A stretch of 64,000 bases of DNA from Nostoc piscinale CENA21. Its GTDB lineage: Bacteria; Cyanobacteriota; Cyanobacteriia; Cyanobacteriales; Nostocaceae. Shown here in pieces: positions 17,750 through 26,519 of the stretch. Location of the stretch: positions 5,953,525-6,017,524 of the forward strand of contig NZ_CP012036.1 of the NCBI RefSeq assembly GCF_001298445.1, written 5' to 3'. The notes beneath the pieces are model-generated. The model was not told the DNA's origin. It did not search any database and saw only the letters and a program-made list of their open reading frames with translations. The first letter of the stretch is position 1; each line of letters begins with the position of its first letter. Made by a program: the position numbers and the translations under genes.

Positions 17750-18190
17750 GGACAATATCTTTGAAATCAGTGCAGGTTAGCAGTCAGGATATTAATTAGT
17801 GTAGAGTATGAGGCGATTGCCCGGTGGGGTTGCTGGTAAATACTACAATAATTGCAACCTCTCTCGGCACCTCTGCTTTCGGTCGCCGAGCGACTTGTCC
17901 TGAGAGCAGTTGTTATAACGTTAGCGTCTATATGAATTAGCGATCGCTATTACTGAAGGTATAGAAAATATAGTCGTGCTAGGCCAGTACAAAAATTGTT
18001 ATCAAAAGGGTTGAACCGTCTACCATATTCATTGGGATGCCTCCAGGAATGGTGTCGTTACCTTATATCTTGTGGTTTCCTTTTTTTGCTACCTCATCTC
18101 AACATAAGCTGTATACTCTCAATAAGATAATTTTCTAAATCAATCTTTGCTCGCTTTCGCTAAGTCGTAGCACAACTGGAAAAACAATCA
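17750..18190. other. Intergenic region upstream of the GC-rich cupin gene
   Basis: 441 bases between divergent hisD and the cupin gene. The first part has normal AT-rich composition with a GC-rich patch at about 17860-17905; the rest is AT-rich until the cupin start. No gene, tRNA or clear attachment site was found, although it borders a segment of foreign-looking composition. Confidence 0.45.
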
Positions 18191-18766
18191 ATGGCAACAA
18201 CGAACGAAGCAGTCAGAGTCTTCAGGCGGATCGTGACGGGTCACGACCAAGATGGGAACGCCATCATCCTGTCCGATGCCCCACCCAATCGAGTGCAACA
18301 GGTCGGTGGCCCAGGTGGGCCGACCTTCTTCGAGGTGTGGAACACCCGCGAGATGCCGGTTGTGATTGATCGCCAGTCCGGTGAACCTGCGGAGAGCGGC
18401 CTGGTGTTGGCACCTCCAAAAGGCGGTACCAGAATTCGCGTGATGGATTTTCCGCCAGAAGGCGACGCGATTCGAGGGCTGACAACAGCCGAGGCGACCG
18501 AGAAGTTCAGCGAAATGGGGGGGGCAGAGGCGGCACGGTCGAGGACTGACGCGCCGCATCCTTTGATGCACCGCACTCAGACCCTCGACTACGCAATCGT
18601 CCTGGAGGGTGAGCTGACACTGGTGGTGGATCGTGGCGAAACGACCGTCCGAGCTGGTGATATTATCATCCAGCGCGGAACCAACCACGCCTGGGCGAAT
18701 CGGTCTGACAAGAACTGCCGTGTCGCTTTTGTCTTAATCGATGGTCAGTTCGTCGATGGATTGTAA
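18191..18766 (+). CDS. Cupin domain protein, GC-rich, probably acquired
   Basis: The C-terminal part carries a cupin-2 core: HRTQTLDYAIVLEGELTLVVD, then TVRAGDIIIQRGTNHAWAN, giving the metal-binding His/Glu set partly intact. The N-terminal half (VTGHDQDGNAIILSDAPP and VMDFPPEG) matches a group of about 190-residue cupins common in proteobacteria and fungi. Codon use is markedly GC-rich compared with all neighbours and HIP1 octamers are lacking, so lateral transfer is likely. It precedes the carboxymuconolactone-decarboxylase-like gene by 23 bases; the two appear to be one operon. Confidence 0.85.
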   Translation: MATTNEAVRVFRRIVTGHDQDGNAIILSDAPPNRVQQVGGPGGPTFFEVWNTREMPVVIDRQSGEPAESGLVLAPPKGGTRIRVMDFPPEGDAIRGLTTAEATEKFSEMGGAEAARSRTDAPHPLMHRTQTLDYAIVLEGELTLVVDRGETTVRAGDIIIQRGTNHAWANRSDKNCRVAFVLIDGQFVDGL

Positions 18767-18789
18767 ATCTTGAACCTGAGGAGACATCC

Positions 18790-19359
18790 ATGCGCCTTCC
18801 GCCTCTAGCCCCAGAAACCTTAAGTCCCGAACTTCGTAAAGTACACGACGAGATCGCTGCTCTCGTTGCACGCACACAGGAGCGAATCGTTGTTCTCAAC
18901 ACACAAAGTGCATTGATCGGCCCTTTTCCAGCCATGCTGCACTTTCCTCAGTTCGGCATTCCGGCCTTGATATTTCAGAAGTCCTTATCTTCCGAAGCAC
19001 GCCTACCAAAGACGGTGCGTGAAGTAGCAATTCTGACGGTTGGCGCAGCCTTCGGCGCACGCTACGAACTCTACGCTCACGAGATTACCGCAGAGGAAGT
19101 CGGACTCTCACGCTCCCAAATTGCGACACTTGCAGCTGGCGAACGTCCTTCCGAATTGAATGACGAGGAAGCCATCGCCCACGATGTTGCCCGCGTGCTG
19201 ACTGCCGGTCACATCCTGCCTGCATCGACTTATGCGCGAGCGATCGAAGTACTCGGACATGACGGCATCGGCGAACTCGTGTTTCTCATTGGCGGCTACT
19301 GTCTCATTGCAATGCTGCTGAATGCTTTCGATGTGCCAGTGCCAGATGCCGATGTTTGA
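18790..19359 (+). CDS. Carboxymuconolactone decarboxylase family protein
   Basis: Helical protein of the CMD/AhpD-like superfamily: the central VREVAILTVGAAFGARYELYAHEITAEEVGLS is the usual motif, with no CxxC, so a peroxidase function like AhpD is unlikely. 189 residues. A clear GAGGAG Shine-Dalgarno lies just before the ATG. GC-rich like the cupin gene upstream, and the two were likely acquired together. Cupin plus CMD pairs in proteobacteria often act on aromatic or lactone substrates; the substrate here is unknown. Confidence 0.85.
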   Translation: MRLPPLAPETLSPELRKVHDEIAALVARTQERIVVLNTQSALIGPFPAMLHFPQFGIPALIFQKSLSSEARLPKTVREVAILTVGAAFGARYELYAHEITAEEVGLSRSQIATLAAGERPSELNDEEAIAHDVARVLTAGHILPASTYARAIEVLGHDGIGELVFLIGGYCLIAMLLNAFDVPVPDADV

Positions 19360-19618
19360 AGCCTCACGAAAGCCGTGTCTAGGGGCGATCGCTAATTAGG
19401 GTTTGCTGAAAAAGTAATAAAAAGCCAGATAAAGATTGATTAGTTATTCAAGTAAGGTGAAAGCATGAGTTTTTGTTGCTTCCTAGGGAGCAAAATGTAA
19501 ATACACTATATTTCAAATATCCTAGCCCTCCAAGATTTTTTTTCTACTCGCCTATAGCCTCTTAATGTAGATATTTATCCACATTTAATAACTAAAGCGA
19601 TCGCACCCCTCTAAATAT

Positions 19619-20443
19619 CTAGATCCACTGCTCTGGATATACTTGATAATAGCGTTGCAACAACTCATAAAGCTGTGAATGCTTCTCCAACAATTGCTGC
19701 GGCTTTTCAAAGAAAGTCTCTGTAGCTACGGCAAAAAATTCAGCGGGATTAGTCGCGCCATAACTATCAATTACAGTTTTAATATCTTGTTGAATATCAC
19801 TACAAAGTTGTTGATATTGTGCTGTCATTACTTGTGACCAAACAAGATAATCTGATTTTTTGGGTAAAATCGGTACACCTTCAGCTTTACCATCTTCTTG
19901 GTCTAATTGATGGGCAAATTCATGCAGCACAACATTATGTCCATCACGCCAGTTTTGGGTGTCTCTTTGTACCTGTTCCCAAGATAAAATTACTTGGTCT
20001 TTTACCCAAGATTCTCCTAGTCTGGCATCGCGTCTTTCTTCTACAACATAATCACTTACAGCCACAGTTTGATTGACAAAATAAGTGCTGGGATAAATCA
20101 AAATTGAGCGCAATTTCGGAAAGTATTCACCGCGTTCATTTAATAAAAGTAAACAAGCAACAGCCGCAATCGTAATTTTCATTTCTGCTGTGACTTGCAA
20201 GCCTTGACAGCCAATAAATTGTTTTTCTGCTAAAAAGACTTGAATATGTCCTTGCAATCGTCGGCGTTCTTCGGGAGTTAGGCGTAAGTAAATTGGGAGA
20301 TTATTTTCAATAACGGCACTCCACAGTGGCGGAAAAGAACGCTTTTTAAGCCGATTTCGTCGCTGTTTGGTCAAAATGGAACTGATAAAAATTGCGGTGA
20401 CAATCAATCCCAAGATTAGAAAAATAATAATTGCTGCACCCAT
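19619..20443 (-). CDS. MtfA-like zinc peptidase (M90 family), membrane-anchored
   Basis: One N-terminal transmembrane helix (AAIIIFLILGLIVTAIFISS) then a soluble domain similar to MtfA (Mlc titration factor A), a zinc aminopeptidase. The metal motif HEFAHQLDQEDG is intact, and NPAEFFAVATETFFEKP supplies the third ligand and second Glu. About 274 residues. E. coli MtfA is cytosolic and regulates the Mlc repressor; Mlc is not expected here, so the target is unknown. A GTG eight codons upstream (20467) is an alternative start. Confidence 0.85.
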   Translation of the reverse strand: MGAAIIIFLILGLIVTAIFISSILTKQRRNRLKKRSFPPLWSAVIENNLPIYLRLTPEERRRLQGHIQVFLAEKQFIGCQGLQVTAEMKITIAAVACLLLLNERGEYFPKLRSILIYPSTYFVNQTVAVSDYVVEERRDARLGESWVKDQVILSWEQVQRDTQNWRDGHNVVLHEFAHQLDQEDGKAEGVPILPKKSDYLVWSQVMTAQYQQLCSDIQQDIKTVIDSYGATNPAEFFAVATETFFEKPQQLLEKHSQLYELLQRYYQVYPEQWI

Positions 20444-20589
20444 TGATTTTGTATGATGCTGTGCCACTGATAGTTAGTATAGCGATCGCACCAATGAAAA
20501 TATCGCCGACTTCTCAACAATTCGGGAATCTGAGTACACAACTGCCGTAAAATTAACATTTATCCGGCATCTGCTAACCTTTGACACCC

Positions 20590-22101
20590 ATGTTTTGTGA
20601 CTATCTGGTACAAATCCTGACCGCCCGTGTGTATGATGTTGCCCAAGAAAGCCCTTTGGAGTATGCCCCGAATCTTTCCAAAAGACTGAATAACAAACTG
20701 CTATTAAAGCGGGAAGACATGCAGTCGGTGTTTTCTTTCAAGCTGCGGGGTGCATATAACAAAATGGCAAACTTACCGCCAGATTTGTTAGCACAGGGTG
20801 TCATTGCGGCTTCGGCGGGAAATCATGCCCAAGGTGTGGCTTTAGCTGCTAGTCGTTTGGGAACAACTGCGATTATTGTAATGCCTGTCACTACACCCCA
20901 AGTAAAAGTAGATGCAGTTAAAGCTAGGGGTGGACAAGTTGTTTTACATGGCAATACTTACGATGATGCTTATGCTTATGCCCGACAATTAGAAGCCGAA
21001 AAAGGTTTGACCTTTATTCATCCTTTTGATGACCCTGATGTAATTGCTGGTCAGGGAACCATCGGTATGGAAATTTTACGACAATATCAGCAACCCATTC
21101 ATGCCATTTTTGTGGCTATTGGTGGCGGTGGTTTGATTGCGGGAATTGGGGCGTATGTTAAACGGTTGCGTCCCGAAATTAAAATTATTGGTGTGGAACC
21201 TGTTGATGCGGATGCCATGAACCAATCTTTAAAAGCCGGAAAACGGGTGCGGCTGTCGCAAGTTGGTTTATTTGCGGATGGGGTAGCAGTGCGGGAAGTT
21301 GGGGAAGAAACCTTCCGTCTATGCCAAGAATATGTAGATGAAATTATTTTAGTGGGTACAGATGATACCTGTGCGGCAATTAAAGATGTCTTTGAAGATA
21401 CCCGTTCTATTTTAGAACCTGCGGGGGCATTGGCGATCGCAGCTGCCAAAGCCTACGTCGAACGAGAACAAATTCAAGGACAAACTTTAGTTGCTGTGGC
21501 TTGCGGTGCAAATATGAATTTTGACCGTCTGCGGTTTGTCGCCGAACGCGCCGAGTTGGGTGAACGCCGCGAAGCGATATTTGCAGTCGCCATCCCTGAA
21601 GAACAAGGTAGTTTGCGGAAGTTTTGCGAATGTATCGGTCAACGCAACTTAACTGAGTTTAACTATCGCATCGCCGATGAAAAAGAAGCCCATATTTTTG
21701 TCGGTGTGCAGATTCAAAACCGCGCCGACAAAGCCAAAATGGTAGAAACCTTTGAAAATTGTGGGTTTAAAACCATCGATTTAACTGATGACGAACTGAC
21801 AAAATTACATTTACGCCACATGGTGGGCGGACATTCACTCCTCGCCCACAATGAATTACTGTATCGGTTTGAATTTCCCGAACGTCCCGGTGCATTGATG
21901 AAGTTTGTTGGTTCTATGAGTCCCAACTGGAATATCAGTATGTTCCACTATCGCAACAATGGCGCAGACTATGGACGCATTGTTGTGGGGATGCAAGTAC
22001 CGCCCCACGAAATGGAAGAATGGCAAGCCTTTCTCGATACCCTTGGTTATCAGTATTGGGATGAAAGCCAGAATTTGGCATATAAACTATTTTTGGGATA
22101 G
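20590..22101 (+). CDS. ilvA: Threonine ammonia-lyase, biosynthetic (IlvA)
   Basis: PLP enzyme converting threonine to 2-oxobutanoate, the first step of isoleucine synthesis. KREDMQSVFSFKLRGAYNKM holds the PLP lysine; SAGNHAQGVA and the Gly-rich loop GGGGLIAGIG bind the cofactor phosphate. Two ACT-like regulatory domains follow (from about residue 325), the second containing ELLYRFEFPERPGALMKF, which binds isoleucine and valine. About 503 residues, the normal long form. Start ATG at 20590; a TTG three codons earlier is unlikely. Confidence 0.95.
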   Translation: MFCDYLVQILTARVYDVAQESPLEYAPNLSKRLNNKLLLKREDMQSVFSFKLRGAYNKMANLPPDLLAQGVIAASAGNHAQGVALAASRLGTTAIIVMPVTTPQVKVDAVKARGGQVVLHGNTYDDAYAYARQLEAEKGLTFIHPFDDPDVIAGQGTIGMEILRQYQQPIHAIFVAIGGGGLIAGIGAYVKRLRPEIKIIGVEPVDADAMNQSLKAGKRVRLSQVGLFADGVAVREVGEETFRLCQEYVDEIILVGTDDTCAAIKDVFEDTRSILEPAGALAIAAAKAYVEREQIQGQTLVAVACGANMNFDRLRFVAERAELGERREAIFAVAIPEEQGSLRKFCECIGQRNLTEFNYRIADEKEAHIFVGVQIQNRADKAKMVETFENCGFKTIDLTDDELTKLHLRHMVGGHSLLAHNELLYRFEFPERPGALMKFVGSMSPNWNISMFHYRNNGADYGRIVVGMQVPPHEMEEWQAFLDTLGYQYWDESQNLAYKLFLG

Positions 22102-22239
22102 TACTACAACGCAGAAGTAAAAAGGCAAAAGTAAAAAGTTAAAAAGCAAAAGTAAGAAGGAGATTTCCCTGTTATCTGTTTGTACCGATAAACGAAACTT
22201 TCGCTAAAATCAGGGTGTTTACTTATTTGTGGTTAAGTT

Positions 22240-22611
22240 GTGGCTACTGTATCTTGTCCTCGTTGCCATCAACTCGTTGAGAGTCAGGCTATTACCTGTC
22301 CTTATTGCCGAACAACACTCAAAGCTTTTGGTCATCCCGGTATTCCCTTGCATCGCGCTACCGGGAACGAATATCTGTGTGATACTTGCACCTACCACGC
22401 TGATGACACTTGCAACTTTCCCCAGCGTCCCTACGCCAAAGACTGTACCCTTTATCAAAATCTTGCCGAATACCAATTACAGCAAGAACAACAGCGTCAA
22501 GACAACAGTTTTGGCACAACTTTTCACAGTTGGATAAAACGCAATCAAACCTGGCTATTATTACTTGGTTTATTGTTGATTTGTTTGTTCATCGCTTTGT
22601 CAACATCTTAA
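22240..22611 (+). CDS. Zinc-ribbon membrane protein
   Basis: The N-terminus CPRCHQ...CPYCRTTLKAF is a zinc ribbon with two CxxC pairs, and a second Cys cluster (LCDTCTYHADDTCNFPQRPYAKDCTLY) follows, similar to a cluster found in other small cyanobacterial proteins. The C-terminus is a single transmembrane helix (WLLLLGLLLICLFIAL). Start is GTG at 22240. Likely a membrane-tethered cytoplasmic zinc or iron-binding protein of unknown role. Confidence 0.75.
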   Translation: MATVSCPRCHQLVESQAITCPYCRTTLKAFGHPGIPLHRATGNEYLCDTCTYHADDTCNFPQRPYAKDCTLYQNLAEYQLQQEQQRQDNSFGTTFHSWIKRNQTWLLLLGLLLICLFIALSTS

Positions 22612-22624
22612 GAGTTTGATGACA

Positions 22625-23281
22625 TTAGTGTTCTAATATTAGCAATTTCGCAATTTCATCTGGTGAATGAACAATAAAATCTGCACCATGAGCCTGCAAT
22701 TCTATCTCACTTCCATAGCCGTAAGTCACGCCAATCGTCGTTAAATTATTAACCTTGGCCCCAATGATATCGTGTTTGCGATCGCCAACCATAATCGTAC
22801 TCTCAGGCAACAGATTTTCCTGAACTAAAATATAGTGAATTAAATCAGCTTTGATACTCCGTGTTCCATCAAATTCACTACCATAAACATTATCAAACAG
22901 AGGCGATAAACCAAAATATTCAATAATTTGCCTTGCATAAATATCAGGTTTAGAAGTCGCTATAAAAGTTTGATAACCAGCCACGCGAATTGCTTTTAGA
23001 GTTTCTATTATCTGCGGATACAGAGTATTTTCAAATAAACCAATTGTGGAAAATCGGCTACGATACAAAGTAATTGCTTGTGTAAGTATTGTTTCATCTG
23101 ATGTCTGTAATAGCTGAGAAAAACTATCTTTAATTGGTGGGCCAATACACCAATTCAATTCATCAGCCTCCGGTGGTTGATAACCAAGTTCAGATAAAGC
23201 AAACTGAATACAACTAGTAATTCCTAACTTCGGGTCTGTCAGTGTTCCGTCTAAATCAAACAAGATAGCATTAGCAAGCAT
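22625..23281 (-). CDS. HAD-superfamily phosphatase (Gph-like)
   Basis: HAD motifs in order: FDLDGTLTDP (nucleophile Asp and acid Asp), ATSKPD (motif II), and VGDRKHDIIGAKVN (motif IV); the cap domain lies between motifs I and II (about residues 15-85). 218 residues, matching phosphoglycolate phosphatase-like HAD IA enzymes. Substrate not determined by sequence; 2-phosphoglycolate salvage is plausible in a photosynthetic cell, but several paralogues usually exist. Confidence 0.85.
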   Translation of the reverse strand: MLANAILFDLDGTLTDPKLGITSCIQFALSELGYQPPEADELNWCIGPPIKDSFSQLLQTSDETILTQAITLYRSRFSTIGLFENTLYPQIIETLKAIRVAGYQTFIATSKPDIYARQIIEYFGLSPLFDNVYGSEFDGTRSIKADLIHYILVQENLLPESTIMVGDRKHDIIGAKVNNLTTIGVTYGYGSEIELQAHGADFIVHSPDEIAKLLILEH

Positions 23282-23965
23282 ATTTTTTACTTATTGAGTA
23301 TAAAGTAGTTAAAAGAACCGTCAGGATGCCTAACACGCTCAAAGGGTTCCTCAATTACAATCTGATTGTAGTGCTGAAGCCTCTATTTTGCTTGACTGAC
23401 AGATCCATAAGCATAATTCTGATAATTGAGCTAGGGTGCGATCGCTTATTTTTTGCATTAATTTTTATGCACCTGTCGTTTTTTGTCAATCTAAAGTTAT
23501 AATTCAATGTCAGAAATTCCTGAACTCGCCAAGTATTTCCGAAGATAAGCTATGGGTTTTTCCGAAGATAAGAGTCTATCCGAACTTAACAGAGTTGGTT
23601 CTTGTCAAAATTTAGTTGTCAAAAACCTGCATCTCAGTCTGGCGCTGACTTTGGCAAATTAGCCATTAATAGTGATTAACTTCTTGCTTAAGAGCCTAAA
23701 CTGCGATTGCCTTCATAAAATTACGCTGTTAGACTAATCTTTATTTAGTAAAACAAGCATGAATTTTAAAAACTAAATTATGCAATTTATCTAATTCATA
23801 TATATCCTGATTGAGTAATTTTTGCATAAATAATTACTAATCATGTAGTGGATTTATTTCGCTATTAACTTTTGGGAATAATTCAGAAGCCAAACTTCAG
23901 TATTCAAAATGCTGCTTTCTTGCATTTTTTGTGCTTTTAATCGGAAAAATACAACAACATAAAAG
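23282..23965. other. Long AT-rich intergenic region upstream of the aegerolysin gene
   Basis: 684 bases with no supported gene. It should contain the promoter of the pore-forming locus. The only structure seen is a pair of 14-base direct repeats at 23536-23572 (separate entry) and a GTTG TCAAAA repeat (near 23605-23625). Composition is more AT-rich than in the core genes, as in the locus downstream. Confidence 0.5.
23536..23590. repeat. Direct repeats of 23-base period (TTTCCGAAGATAAG)
   Basis: TTTCCGAAGATAAG occurs exactly at 23536-23549 and 23559-23572, with a degenerate third copy (ATCCGAACTTAA) one further period on. A 23-base spacing is about two helical turns, as expected for a protein binding the same DNA face. 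It is about 400 bases upstream of the aegerolysin start. Confidence 0.4.
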
Positions 23966-24364
23966 ATGTATATCATGGCTAGTTCATTACAGTTTCACTG
24001 TATAATTAACAATCGTTGTGATGTACCATTAAAGGTTAAAGAAACTTATCACCGTTCAGGAAGATGGTATCCAGAAGAAGTGAGTCAACCAAAAGATGTA
24101 CCAGCAAAACAAGTTATTAAAGCATTTGCTTCATCTGGTCGCATAGCTTCTTCATCAGGCACAGAAGGATATGTAATTTATCAACTTGGAAATGAACCAA
24201 ATGCCTGGATAAAAATCTATTGGGATGTACCTTGGCTGACTAACTCAAACAACAAATTTAAAATAGAAACATCTCATGAAAACATCATAGTTCAGACCGA
24301 TGGTTTTATAGGAACTGGTTCGGTAGAAAATATCCTCTTAAAAGTAATTGATTTAAGAGATTAA
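23966..24364 (+). CDS. Aegerolysin family protein
   Basis: A beta-sandwich protein of the aegerolysin family (PF06355). The diagnostic pair is visible: SGRIASSSGTEG (family: CGR-x-S-P-S-G-T-E/T-G) and, 18 residues on, IYWDVPW (family: YWDCPW). The C-terminal strand pattern FKIETSHENIIVQTDGFIG also fits. 132 residues, the normal size, with no signal peptide, also normal. Aegerolysins bind specific membrane lipids and recruit MACPF partners to form pores (pleurotolysin A/B is the model). The MACPF gene follows 235 bases downstream on the same strand. The Cys of CGR and of DCPW are Ser and Val here. ATG at 23975 is an alternative start three codons in. Confidence 0.85.
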   Translation: MYIMASSLQFHCIINNRCDVPLKVKETYHRSGRWYPEEVSQPKDVPAKQVIKAFASSGRIASSSGTEGYVIYQLGNEPNAWIKIYWDVPWLTNSNNKFKIETSHENIIVQTDGFIGTGSVENILLKVIDLRD

Positions 24365-24599
24365 GCAAAGATAGTTAACTCAGATAATTCAATGTATATA
24401 GCATAGCCTATTTCTTGGCTTTGTTTTGGCTCTAACTCTTATAGAAATGGTATTTAAAATTACATCCGCCACAAAATTAAGAGAGATAAAATCTTATTAT
24501 TTTTTTTAATACCCATAAACTAGTTGTGACCAATATCAAGACTAATTTCTAGCGTAGCAATAAATCATCAATCTATTATTGAGGGTTAAAAACTTAAAT

Positions 24600-26495
24600 A
24601 TGCAACTCCAAGAATTAACGACAAATAATATTAGTCCTCTGAAGAATTGGGATGTAATTAGTAGAGGCTACAATATTTTAGAAATTGATCCATTACATTT
24701 ATTTGATAATTCAGGTTTGAGAATGGTATTCGATCTAGAAGCTACTATTCCCATCCTAGACGGTAATGGAATCAAGTCCTCTGAAGTTCTGCATATTTCC
24801 GAAAGTAGCGGTTCATTAGATACCACTACAGCAGTAATTTTTTCTGCTTATGATATTCAATCTTTCTTACATCAAAATGTTAACTTTAATATTAATGATT
24901 CCATAGGAAAATTATTTGCTTATAGCCGCAGTAGTACCTATGAACATATCACTCAAGAAGTAGAGTATAACGAAAAAGTTGTAATTTACACTAAAGTAAC
25001 TATCAATAATTATAAACTTCATTTAGATAAAACTAAGGCTAAAAAATTAAATGGCTATTTCCAAAAACTAGTAGCAAATATTTATCATAAATCATCTTTG
25101 CTGCTGCAAGAGTTTGGCACACACTATGCCCATACAGTTTTTTATGGTGGACAAGCATATCATAAATTAATTTTTACAAAAGAAGACTACATCTCAATGG
25201 TAAGCAATCATATCAATGTTAAAACTGAATCCCAATCTACTTTTGAGATTTTAAAATTTGACAATTCGATTGCAATCGCCTCAACTTTAGATCAAGATTT
25301 TCGTGATAAAATTGAAAATCAATATAAGCAAATAAATTATAGCAGTGAGACGCAATTTCAAAACTTTCATGACTGGGCTAAATCTGTTAAAACTAATCCC
25401 ACACCCATAAAAGTGGAATTATTTCCTCTCTATAATTTATTAACAAAAGAATATTTTCCTGAAGATGAAAATATTGAACAAAAACAAATATATCTCAAAA
25501 ATGAAATAGATAAATACATCATAAATAATGGTCATAATCCATCACAATCAGTAATCCGATATGGTGATGAAATTGAAATGAGTATTGCAGCTAAAGGTCA
25601 GCCTCGCTATCTCTGCTATTCAGATAAAGTTAAATATACTAAGACTGAATCTGAATTGCAATATCTCGGTGATCATCACTTACAACAATACAGATGGAAG
25701 ATTTTTTCAACTAATCAAGAAGATTTTAATCAACCTGTAAGAAACAATGATTTAGTTATCCTGCAAAGTCAAGCCTCAACCCTTTATCTAGATGCTAAAT
25801 CAGGAAAAGATGAAACCTACTTTCCGGGTGAGGGTTTAACTTCTGCTAATCAAAATAATCCTCAATTAGTTAGTGCCAAATGGAAAATTGAGCAGCTTAA
25901 TTTAGCTGAACGGCGGGAACTAGTAGATGGAGACTATTTGAGACTACAAACTCAATGGAAAAATGATGACGGTGAATATGGTTATTTAAAAGGAGAAACT
26001 AGCCTCACTACTCCTGAAGAACAAAAAGAAAGAGTGTTTTCTTTTGGCAAAGGTCGTCATCAAAGTGGCTGTTACTGGAAAATCAATAAAGTTGGGTACT
26101 ATAATAAATCTACAGCAGCAACACACAATAATAACAAAAATCAAAGAATTACTAAATCATTACAATTATACTGCACAATTAATAATCGTTGTGATTTAAT
26201 ATTAAAGGTTAAAGAATATCATTATGCGGAACAGTGTTGCCCAAATCATGAGTCTAGCCCACCAAAAGATGTGCCAGCGAAGCAAGTAATTCAAGTATTG
26301 GCTATGTCAGGTACAGAAGGCTATGTGATTTACCAACTGGGAGATGATCCAAATGCTTGGATAAAGATTTTTTGGGATCGAATCAGTGGATTTCAAATAA
26401 AAACATTCCATGAGGATATTGTTGTTCAGTGCGATGGGTTTATTGGTTCAGCTTTGGTAGAAAACGTACTTCTGAAAATAGCTGATGTTAGATAG
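24600..26495 (+). CDS. MACPF pore-forming protein with C-terminal aegerolysin-like domain
   Basis: The membrane attack complex/perforin signature EFGTHYAHTVFYGG lies at about residues 170-183, within an N-terminal MACPF domain of about 300 residues. From about residue 320 to 510 come repeats of beta-trefoil type: LCYSDKVKYTKTE, VILQSQASTLYLDAKSG, DGDYLRLQTQWKNDDGEYGYL. The last ~110 residues (from DNA about 26160) are clearly homologous to the stand-alone aegerolysin upstream: TINNRCD, PKDVPAKQVI, SGTEGYVIYQLG and PNAWIKI are shared. This fused copy lacks the GR of SGR and the WDVPW motif is WDRIS, so its lipid site may be altered. No signal peptide. ATG 24600 used; a TTG at 24579 adds seven residues. 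About 631 residues. Confidence 0.85.
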   Translation: MQLQELTTNNISPLKNWDVISRGYNILEIDPLHLFDNSGLRMVFDLEATIPILDGNGIKSSEVLHISESSGSLDTTTAVIFSAYDIQSFLHQNVNFNINDSIGKLFAYSRSSTYEHITQEVEYNEKVVIYTKVTINNYKLHLDKTKAKKLNGYFQKLVANIYHKSSLLLQEFGTHYAHTVFYGGQAYHKLIFTKEDYISMVSNHINVKTESQSTFEILKFDNSIAIASTLDQDFRDKIENQYKQINYSSETQFQNFHDWAKSVKTNPTPIKVELFPLYNLLTKEYFPEDENIEQKQIYLKNEIDKYIINNGHNPSQSVIRYGDEIEMSIAAKGQPRYLCYSDKVKYTKTESELQYLGDHHLQQYRWKIFSTNQEDFNQPVRNNDLVILQSQASTLYLDAKSGKDETYFPGEGLTSANQNNPQLVSAKWKIEQLNLAERRELVDGDYLRLQTQWKNDDGEYGYLKGETSLTTPEEQKERVFSFGKGRHQSGCYWKINKVGYYNKSTAATHNNNKNQRITKSLQLYCTINNRCDLILKVKEYHYAEQCCPNHESSPPKDVPAKQVIQVLAMSGTEGYVIYQLGDDPNAWIKIFWDRISGFQIKTFHEDIVVQCDGFIGSALVENVLLKIADVR

Positions 26496-26519
26496 GTAAA
26501 AATTGAGTAATTTAAGTGA

